A stretch of 11,540 nt of DNA, taken from NCBI GenBank assembly GCA_938022295.1, contig CALIDR010000095.1, forward strand, positions 1 through 11,540, given 5' to 3'. The stretch is from an uncultured Burkholderiaceae bacterium (lineage in GTDB: Bacteria; Pseudomonadota; Gammaproteobacteria; Burkholderiales; Burkholderiaceae_C). The notes beneath the pieces were generated by a model, which saw only the letters and a list, made by a program, of their open reading frames with translations, was not told where the DNA came from and ran no database searches. Shown piece after piece: positions 1-4,872 of the stretch. Position 1 is the stretch's first letter. Every line of letters begins with the position of its first letter. The translations under genes were made by a program, and so were the position numbers.

Positions 1-409
1 GTACTGGAACTTCGCCGGCTTCGGCGCCGCGACCGACGCCGCGCTGCTCGCCAAGTGGCAGGCGATCCGCGAGGTGCGCGACACCGTCAACAAGGCGATC
101 GAGGAGGTGCGCGCCGCCGGCGGCGTCGGCTCGTCGCTGCAGGCCGAGGTCACGATCGGCGCGCCGCCCGAGACGCACGCGCTGCTCGCCTCGCTCGGCG
201 ACGACCTGAAGTTCGTGCTGATCACGTCGAAGGCGACGCTCGTCGCCGCCGACGCGCTGGCGGTGAGCGTGACGCCGTCGGCGGCGACCAAGTGCGAGCG
301 CTGCTGGCACTGGCGCGACGACGTCGGCCACGACGCCGCGCACCCGACGATCTGCGGCCGCTGCACGCGCAACCTGTTCGGCGACGGCGAAGACCGCCGC
401 GTCGCGTAG
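1..409 (+). CDS. ileS: Isoleucyl-tRNA synthetase, C-terminal part (5' truncated by window edge)
   Basis: The open frame enters at base 2 and ends with TAG at 407-409, giving 135 C-terminal residues of cytoplasmic isoleucyl-tRNA synthetase, which charges tRNA-Ile with isoleucine using ATP. The visible part starts in the anticodon-binding region (WxxIREVRDTVNKAIEE, typical of class Ia IleRS). It ends with the C-terminal zinc knuckle: two CxxC pairs, with cysteine codons at 293-295, 302-304, 353-355 and 362-364 in the setting CERCWHW ... ICGRC. In bacterial-type IleRS this zinc site is needed for aminoacylation activity. The gene is followed by a strong hairpin and then a kinase gene, whereas lspA is the usual next gene. 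Nothing in the visible part looks broken. Confidence 0.95.
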   Translation, partial: YWNFAGFGAATDAALLAKWQAIREVRDTVNKAIEEVRAAGGVGSSLQAEVTIGAPPETHALLASLGDDLKFVLITSKATLVAADALAVSVTPSAATKCERCWHWRDDVGHDAAHPTICGRCTRNLFGDGEDRRVA

Positions 410-431
410 GCACGCCCGGTTCCGCCCCCCG

Positions 432-458
432 GCGCCCCCCCGCGCAGGGGGAAGGCGC
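432..458 (+). terminator. GC hairpin after ileS, candidate terminator
   Basis: A 10-bp stem is formed by GCGCC (432-436) with GGCGC (454-458) and CCCCC (437-441) with GGGGG (447-451). The loop is GCGCA and there is an AA bulge on the 3' arm. It lies 23 nt past the ileS stop and about 45 nt before the kinase start. There is no T-tract, as is common in very GC-rich genomes, so termination is inferred from position and stem strength only. Confidence 0.5.
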
Positions 459-475
459 GCCGCGACGCGCTGCGT

Positions 476-481
476 GATACT
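476..481 (+). promoter_or_regulatory. Possible -10 hexamer for the hybrid kinase
   Basis: GATACT matches TATAAT at 4 of 6 positions. It sits just downstream of the ileS hairpin and 21 nt before the kinase ATG. No convincing -35 box is visible 16-18 nt upstream, so this is weak evidence. Confidence 0.2.
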
Positions 482-502
482 CGCCAGGATGGGAGGCGAC
501 GC

Positions 503-2317
503 ATGTTCGCGCTGAGCGCCGGCGCGGCGCTCGACCGTGCCGCGGCCGAGCTCGGCGTCACGGTCGACGCCGCGCGCTGCGAGCGCGTGGCCGGCGAGCA
601 GTGGCAGATGGTGCTCGCGCACACCCGCGCCGGCATGCCGCTGGCCACCGCGTTCGCGCTCGTGATGGCGTGGTACGCGCACGGCGCGGTCGAGACCGCG
701 TGGCTGCTGTGGTGGGTGGCGGTCAAGCTGGCCGTGGCGGTGCTGCGCGTGGCCGCGGCGGTGGGCGCCCGCCGCGCCGCCGACCCCGCGCGCTGGCGCC
801 GCCTGAACTACGCGCTGCTCGCGCTCGACGGCCTGGTGTGGGGCGTGGCCGGCTGGCGGGTGATGGCCGAGGCGCTGCCGGTGGCCGCGCTTGCGGCCGC
901 GGCGCTCGCGTGCGTGGGCAGCGTGGCCACGTTCGGCCTGCAGGTGCGCAGCGCCGCCACCGCCGCCTACACGGTGCCGATGCTGCTGCCCACCGCGGCC
1001 GGGCTGCTGCAGCGCGGCGACGAGGCCGGCGTCGTCGGCGGCGTCGGCCTGCTGCTGCTGCAGGCGCTGCTGCTGCTGTCGTCGCGCGCGGCCGAACACC
1101 GCTTCGTCGCCGGCGTGCTGCTGCGCGACCAGGCCGTCGCGCTCGCGCGCGAGAAGGACGAGGCGCTGCAGCTCGCGCGCCACCAGGGCGCGGTCAAGAG
1201 CCAGTTCATCGCGCGCCTGAGCCACGAGCTGCGCACGCCGCTGCACGGCATCCTCGGCCTGACGCAGTTGCTGCGCGGCGACGCTGCCGCCGCGTCGCCG
1301 CAGGCGCGGCGGCTCGAGCTCGTCGAGGCGTCGGCGCACCACCTGCTGACGCTGATCGACGACCTGCTCGACCTGTCGCGCATCGACAGCGGGCGGCTCG
1401 TGCTGCGCGACGAGGCGGTCGAGCTCGGCGCGCTGGTGCACGAGGTGGCCGAGCTGCACGCGCTGCGGGCGCACGCGCGCGGGCTTTCGTTCGACGTCGC
1501 AGTGCGGTTGCCCACGCCTTGCTGGGTGCGCGCCGACGGCGCACGGCTGCGGCAGGTGCTGCACAACCTGACCGGCAACGCCGTCAAGTTCACCGCCCGC
1601 GGCGGCGTGACGATGACGGTCGAGCGCGAAGGGCCCGGCGGCCGGCTCGTCGTGACGGTGCGCGACACCGGCCCGGGCATCGCCGCCGCCGACCTCGCGC
1701 AGATGTTCGACGCCTTCCATCAGGGCGCGCCGGCCCCGGGACGGCGGGCCGAGGGGATCGGCCTCGGGCTCACGATCGCGCGCGAGATCGCGCGCGCGAT
1801 GGGCGGCGACGTGACGGCGACCAGCACGCCCGGCGTCGGCTCGTGCTTCGTGTTCGCAACGCCGCTGGCCGATGCCGCAGCGCCGCTGCCGCAGGCCGCG
1901 CCGCGCCTGTGCGGCGCCCTGCGGCGGCTGCTGGTGGCCGAGGACGACGATGTCAACGCGCTGATCGTCGACGCCTACCTCGCCGAGCTCGGCCTCGACG
2001 CCGAGCGCGTCGCCGACGGGCGCGCCGCCGTCGAGGCGGCGCTGCGCGCCGGCGCGCGCCCCGACGCGGTGCTGATGGACTGCGCGATGCCGGTGCTCGA
2101 CGGCTGGGCGGCGACGCGCGCGATCCGCGACGCCGAGCGCGAGCGCGGCTGGCCGCGGCTGCCGATCGTCGCGCTGACGGCCACCGCCGGCGAGAGCGAC
2201 CGCCAGCGCTGCCGCGACGCCGGGATGGACGCCGTGGTGACGAAACCGTTCACGCGCGAGCAGCTCGTGCAGGCGCTGGCGGCGGTGGCGGCGGTGGCGG
2301 CGGCACCGCCGAGCTGA
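503..2317 (+). CDS. Membrane-bound hybrid sensor histidine kinase with receiver domain
   Basis: This is a 604-aa hybrid two-component sensor. The start is ATG at 503, supported by GGGAGG at 491-496, six nt upstream. Residues about 41-196 form roughly five or six hydrophobic segments with short loops, so sensing is probably within or near the membrane; no PAS, HAMP or periplasmic domain is seen. A short helical linker (about 205-232) leads to the HisKA domain with H-box SHELRTPLHG (phosphorylatable His241). The HATPase_c domain has an N-box (LHNLTGNAVKF, Asn355/Asn359), DTGPG (Asp388) and GIGLGL (418-423). The receiver (about 475-595) has the acidic pair 481/482, acceptor Asp526 in VLMD, Thr559 and Lys581, all intact. 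There is no HPt domain and no neighbouring response regulator, so the phosphorelay partner must lie elsewhere. The last codons are an Ala-rich GGCGGT repeat. The signal and target are unknown. Confidence 0.93.
   Translation: MFALSAGAALDRAAAELGVTVDAARCERVAGEQWQMVLAHTRAGMPLATAFALVMAWYAHGAVETAWLLWWVAVKLAVAVLRVAAAVGARRAADPARWRRLNYALLALDGLVWGVAGWRVMAEALPVAALAAAALACVGSVATFGLQVRSAATAAYTVPMLLPTAAGLLQRGDEAGVVGGVGLLLLQALLLLSSRAAEHRFVAGVLLRDQAVALAREKDEALQLARHQGAVKSQFIARLSHELRTPLHGILGLTQLLRGDAAAASPQARRLELVEASAHHLLTLIDDLLDLSRIDSGRLVLRDEAVELGALVHEVAELHALRAHARGLSFDVAVRLPTPCWVRADGARLRQVLHNLTGNAVKFTARGGVTMTVEREGPGGRLVVTVRDTGPGIAAADLAQMFDAFHQGAPAPGRRAEGIGLGLTIAREIARAMGGDVTATSTPGVGSCFVFATPLADAAAPLPQAAPRLCGALRRLLVAEDDDVNALIVDAYLAELGLDAERVADGRAAVEAALRAGARPDAVLMDCAMPVLDGWAATRAIRDAERERGWPRLPIVALTATAGESDRQRCRDAGMDAVVTKPFTREQLVQALAAVAAVAAAPPS
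2290..2310 (+). terminator. Stem-loop at the 3' end of the kinase gene
   Basis: GGCGGTG (2290-2296) pairs with CACCGCC (2304-2310) around a 7-nt loop. It sits inside the last codons of the kinase, within a GGCGGTGGC-type simple repeat (2281-2303). It may help end kinase transcription before the convergent acyltransferase gene, but low-complexity GC sequence makes chance pairing likely. Confidence 0.25.
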
Positions 2318-2330
2318 TGCCGGGGCACCG

Positions 2331-2369
2331 CGTCGTCAGGCTGCGTCGTCAGGCCGCGTCGTCAGGCCG
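2331..2369. repeat. Three tandem copies of a 13-bp unit between convergent genes
   Basis: The unit CGTCGTCAGGCYG occurs at 2331-2343, 2344-2356 and 2357-2369, differing only by T/C at position 12 of the unit. The minus strand of each copy contains TGA (2364-2362, 2351-2349, 2338-2336). Because the period is 13, these three stops fall in three different reading frames. The first is the actual stop codon of the acyltransferase gene. The array fills most of the gap between the convergent stop codons. Confidence 0.85.
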
Positions 2370-3042
2370 CGGCGTCGGCGGCGGCCTCCGCTTCGCCGAC
2401 GGCGTCGGCGGCCGCCGGCTCGAAGAGCCGGATCTGCGGGTGGTACGTCTCGCCCATGAAGCCGTACAGGCCGTGGCCGGCGGCGCGCCAGGTGCGCTCG
2501 GCGGCCAGCACGTCGAACGCGAGCACGCGGTGCGGCAGCCCGCCGGCGTGGGCCAGCGGCACGCGCACGTCGGGGCCGAGCACGTCGTCGAAGCCGAGGC
2601 TGCGGTACAGCCGGATCAGGGCGTCGCTGCGCGCGCCGATCACGAGCCAGCGGATCTGGCTCGCGACGCAGTACAGGTACAGGCCCTTCATCAGCAGCAC
2701 GCGCACGCCGCCGTCGGCACCGGGGCGCACCGCCAGCCGCGTGACCTCGGCGCGCCGCGCGCCGGCCAGCGGCGGCGGCAGCGCGACGCTGCCTTCGATC
2801 GCCAGCGGCGCGCCGGGCCCGCCGCCCTGGATGCGCAACGTGCCGAGCGCGTCGCCGCTGGCGGCGTCGCGCGCCAGCAGCACGGCCACGCCGGCGCGGC
2901 GGTCGAAGGCGTCGGGCTCGGCGAGCGCGCCGGCCAGTTCCGGCAGGTGGCGCCCGTAGGCGAGTGCGCGCAGCGCGCAGGCGGCGCGCAGGTCGGCTTC
3001 GGTGCGGGCGATCGTGATGCAGGGCAACGGTGCAGTGGACAT
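2362..3042 (-). CDS. GNAT-fold acyltransferase, FeeM/N-acyl amino acid synthase-like
   Basis: This is a 226-aa protein, ATG at 3042-3040, TGA at 2364-2362. The N-terminal part (about 8-72, including ARTEADLRAACALRALAYG and GDALGTLRIQ) resembles the first strands of GNAT/autoinducer-synthase-like acyltransferases. The core shows EVTRLAVRP (99-107), RVLLMKGLYLYC (114-125), and IGARSDALIRLYRSLGF (135-151), the typical GNAT C-terminal helix-strand. It then has VPLAHAGGLPHRVL, and WRAAGHGLYGFMGETYHP near 185-202. That ending matches my recollection of betaproteobacterial FeeM-like proteins, which transfer acyl groups to amino acids; the GNAT fold is much surer than the substrate. The tail (209-226) is low-complexity Ala/Glu. 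No Shine-Dalgarno sequence is visible. The gene is convergent with the kinase and divergent from lspA, and no partner gene is adjacent. Confidence 0.8.
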   Translation of the reverse strand: MSTAPLPCITIARTEADLRAACALRALAYGRHLPELAGALAEPDAFDRRAGVAVLLARDAASGDALGTLRIQGGGPGAPLAIEGSVALPPPLAGARRAEVTRLAVRPGADGGVRVLLMKGLYLYCVASQIRWLVIGARSDALIRLYRSLGFDDVLGPDVRVPLAHAGGLPHRVLAFDVLAAERTWRAAGHGLYGFMGETYHPQIRLFEPAAADAVGEAEAAADAAA

Positions 3043-3262
3043 CGCGGGGGCCAGGGGTGATGGTCGAGTCCCGCAAAGCTAGTCCTGCGCCGGCGCCGGC
3101 GGGGCCCGAAAAGCACCGCCATTGCCGGCCACACCCGACGCCGCCCCGCCACCGTGCGGCATCTGCCGCGCGGCGCCGCGGCACGCAGACGCTGCGGCTA
3201 CAGTACGGCGCCCCGCCGGCCCGCGCCGGCATCCGTTGCCCGCCCTTTACTTCGCTGCCCCG
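3043..3262. other. Divergent intergenic region, acyltransferase (-) / lspA (+)
   Basis: This 220-bp gap separates two divergent starts and should hold promoters for both. Weak -10-like hexamers facing lspA are TACAGT (3199-3204) and TTTACT (3246-3251). Neither has a recognisable -35 box. Neither start has a clear Shine-Dalgarno sequence. Nothing else is recognisable: no RNA gene and no strong operator palindrome. Confidence 0.4.
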
Positions 3263-3778
3263 ATGCCCTCGCGCGCCTCCTCGTCCGCCGGTCTCGCGCT
3301 GTGGCTCGGGCTGGCTGTGCTCGTCGTGCTGCTCGACCAGTTCACGAAGACGCTGATCCTCGGCGCGTTCGAGCTCGGCGACGTGCGGCCGGTGACGTCG
3401 TTCTTCAACCTCGTGCGGGTGCACAACACCGGCGCCGCGTTCTCGTTCCTCGCCGGCGCCTCGGGCTGGCAGCGCTGGTTCTTCGTCGGCATCGGCGTCG
3501 CGGCGTCGGCCTTCATCGTCTGGATGCTGAAGAAGCACCCGACGCAGACGCTGTTCTGCTTCGCCGTCACGATGATCCTCGGCGGCGCGGTGGGCAACGT
3601 CGTCGACCGGCTGCTGCACGGCTACGTCGTCGACTTCCTGCAGTTCCGCTTCGCGATCCTGGAGCCGGTCTTCCGCGGCGGCTACTTCCCAAGCTTCAAC
3701 GTCGCCGACGCCGCAATCACGGTCGGCGCCGCGAGCCTGATCCTCGACGAGCTGCTGCGCGTGCGGCGCGGCAAGTGA
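3263..3778 (+). CDS. lspA: Lipoprotein signal peptidase (signal peptidase II)
   Basis: This 171-aa integral inner-membrane aspartyl protease cleaves signal peptides from diacylglyceryl-modified prolipoproteins. The start is placed at ATG 3263 because the family N-terminus (WLGLAVLVVLLDQFTK, 14-29) follows at the usual distance; longer in-frame starts would add Pro/Arg-rich non-homologous sequence. Family motifs are present in order: DQFTK (Asp25), FFNLVRVHNTGAAFSF (47-62, Asn55), GNVVDR with catalytic Asp115, and FNVADA with catalytic Asp149. Four transmembrane segments are evident. The loop between VVDF and FNVAD is about seven residues longer than in E. coli LspA. Its usual partner ileS is 2.8 kb upstream, separated by a kinase and an acyltransferase gene. 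A broken oxidoreductase fragment begins two bases after its TGA. Confidence 0.95.
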   Translation: MPSRASSSAGLALWLGLAVLVVLLDQFTKTLILGAFELGDVRPVTSFFNLVRVHNTGAAFSFLAGASGWQRWFFVGIGVAASAFIVWMLKKHPTQTLFCFAVTMILGGAVGNVVDRLLHGYVVDFLQFRFAILEPVFRGGYFPSFNVADAAITVGAASLILDELLRVRRGK

Positions 3779-3780
3779 CG

Positions 3781-3924
3781 ATGCACGTCGTGCTCGTCGG
3801 TGGCGGCGTGATGGGTGCCGCCACCGCCTGCTTCCTCGCGCGCGACCACCGCGCCACGGTGACGGTGCTCGAGCGCAATCCGACGTGTGCACGCGCGTCG
3901 AGCGCGCTGTCGGCGAGCTCGATC
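3781..3924 (+). pseudogene. N-terminal fragment of an FAD oxidoreductase gene (copy of the 8239 gene start)
   Basis: From ATG 3781 the first 48 codons encode a Rossmann FAD-binding start (GGGVMGAATACFLA, then VTVLERNP). It is the same as the start of the intact oxidoreductase from its second ATG at 8239. The two stretches align without gaps over 144 bp with 128 identical bases and 42 of 48 identical residues. Homology stops abruptly after the Ile codon ending at 3924. The frame stays open to TAG at 4273-4275, giving a 164-codon chimera. Everything after residue 48 is an antisense reading of a groEL fragment and of intergenic and usp sequence, so it cannot be a functional oxidase. It is two nt after the lspA stop and would be cotranscribed with it. 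The differences between copies mean the duplication is not recent, or the copies have different sources. Confidence 0.85.
3781..3924 (+). repeat. Direct repeat, left copy (pairs with 8239-8382)
   Basis: This is a 144-bp direct repeat with 16 mismatches to 8239-8382, in the same orientation and 4458 bp apart. It brackets the groEL fragment, the Usp and Lon-family genes and the 202-aa gene. The 3' boundary coincides with GAGCTCGATC (3915-3924), shared by both copies and by the groEL fragment. Confidence 0.85.
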
Positions 3925-4103
3925 GAGCGCGCGACGACGACGCCCGAGTTGACGACCTGCGCCGCACCTTCGTCGCGCTCGATCGGCACGTTGCGCCCGC
4001 GCGGGCCCGGCGTCACGCGCACGGCCTCGGCGAGGGTGTCGACGCCGCGGCGGATCTTCTCGCGCGCGTCGTCGTCGTGGAACAGCAGCTGCTTCGCGGT
4101 CGT
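3915..4103 (-). pseudogene. groEL: GroEL chaperonin gene, 5' fragment with lost start codon
   Basis: The minus strand from 4103 encodes about 63 residues typical of a GroEL N-terminus: TAKQLLFHD at the start, KIRRGVDTLAEAVRVT, GPRGRNV, IERDEGA and GVVVARSIEL. These correspond to the family's AKxVxFxxDAR, GVNxLAxAVKVTLGPKGRNV and GVxVAxEIEL. GroEL is the ATP-dependent cytoplasmic folding chamber of about 545 residues, so almost nine-tenths is missing. The expected start codon is ACG (4103-4101), although a perfect GGAGGA lies 6 nt upstream at 4115-4110. A Pro replaces the family Leu in VTLGP, and another Pro sits after GRNV. The sequence ends in GAGCTCGATC, where oxidoreductase sequence takes over. 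It lies downstream of the Usp and Lon-family genes on the same strand. I regard it as a dead remnant; I am sure of the family, less sure that ACG was once ATG. Confidence 0.85.
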
Positions 4104-4109
4104 CGCCGG

Positions 4110-4115
4110 TCCTCC
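4110..4115 (-). promoter_or_regulatory. Preserved ribosome-binding site of the groEL remnant
   Basis: On the minus strand GGAGGA (4115-4110) is followed by CCGGCG and then ACG (4103-4101). A full-strength Shine-Dalgarno sequence at ideal spacing from a non-start codon marks where the chaperonin start used to be. Confidence 0.6.
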
Positions 4116-4152
4116 GCCAGCCGTGTCGGGAGCGCCGGCGCCCCGCACTCCA

Positions 4153-4199
4153 GCGGGCGCACGCCCGCCGCGCTTGCGTCACCTCGAGCGCGCCGCTCG
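4153..4199 (-). terminator. Two hairpins between the Usp gene and the groEL remnant
   Basis: Reading the minus strand from the Usp stop, the first stem is CGAGCG/CGCTCG (4199-4194 with 4190-4185, 3-nt loop). The second is GCGGGC/GCCCGC (4168-4163 with 4158-4153, 4-nt loop). They may terminate the Lon-Usp transcript or set its 3' end before the chaperonin gene. No T-tract follows either. Confidence 0.35.
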
Positions 4200-4206
4200 G
4201 CGCGGT

Positions 4207-4872
4207 TCAGCCGACGATCAGCGCCGGCCGCTCGAGCGTCGCCAGCACGCCGGGCGCGACCAGCGCGCGGGGTAGCACGACGAGGTCGCAATGGCGGTCG
4301 CGCGCCGCGGCGGCAGCGGCGGCGCCCGCGGCGTGGCGCACCGTCAGCACGCCGTCGAGCGCCTGCGCGACCTGCTGCGCGAGCTGCTGCGCCTGCCGGC
4401 CTTGCGGCGAGTCGTCGGTGACGACGGTCACGGCCGCGGGTCGCCGCGGCCGGGCGCCCCGAGGCGCAGCCAGCGGCGCGCGCAGCGCGGCCGTCGCGAC
4501 GACCATCAGGTCGGCCTCGGCGTGCAGCTCGACGATGGCCTGCGCGAGCGCGCCGCGCACCGTGCGCAGCGACCAGCGCACCGAACGCCGCGTCGTCACC
4601 CGCGCGGCGAGGTCGCGCACCCGCGCCGCCTGCGCGCGGTAGCCGCTCTCGACGTCGCGGGGCGCGAACGGCTGCCACTGCATGCCGCCGGCGGCAAGGA
4701 CGCGCGTGAAGGGCAGCGCAGCCGCCGTCAGCGCCGGCACGCTCTCGACGTAGACGACTTCGAGCGGGCACTGCAGCCGTTGCGCGAGCGTCGACGACAG
4801 CTCGATCACGTCGGCCGCGGCGGCGGCGTCGTCGAGCAGCGCCAGCACCTGGCGCGGCGGGGTCGGGTTCAT
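4207..4872 (-). CDS. Universal stress protein-like, two degenerate Usp halves
   Basis: This 221-aa protein has ATG 4872-4870 and TGA 4209-4207. Its start overlaps the stop of the Lon-family gene as ATGA (4872-4869), so it is probably translationally coupled to it. The first half (about 7-130) has the Usp outline: strand QVLALLDD, helix ELSSTLAQRLQ, strand LEVVYVES, a helix around YRAQAARVRDLA, RGALAQAIVELHAEADLMVVATA. The second half (about 146-221) repeats a shorter version: AAVTVVTDD, a helix, CDLVVLPRALVAPGVLATLERPALIVG, the last part being the typical Usp ending. The ATP-binding motif GxxGxxxxxxxxxG(S/T) is not visible, so it may not bind ATP in the usual way. Usp proteins are cytoplasmic stress factors of mostly unknown biochemistry. 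The operon with a protease, and the groEL remnant next to it, suggest a protein-damage role (inference). Confidence 0.8.
   Translation of the reverse strand: MNPTPPRQVLALLDDAAAAADVIELSSTLAQRLQCPLEVVYVESVPALTAAALPFTRVLAAGGMQWQPFAPRDVESGYRAQAARVRDLAARVTTRRSVRWSLRTVRGALAQAIVELHAEADLMVVATAALRAPLAAPRGARPRRPAAVTVVTDDSPQGRQAQQLAQQVAQALDGVLTVRHAAGAAAAAAARDRHCDLVVLPRALVAPGVLATLERPALIVG

Noticed and set aside
2281..2310. GGCGGTGGC repeats as a possible CRISPR-like or regulatory array
   Set aside because: Short in-frame simple repeat encoding Ala/Val at the kinase C-terminus; no spacers and too short.
3122..3262. Upstream extension of lspA to an earlier in-frame start
   Set aside because: The added 47 residues are Pro/Arg/Ala-rich with no LspA homology, and the first membrane segment is at the normal distance from ATG 3263.
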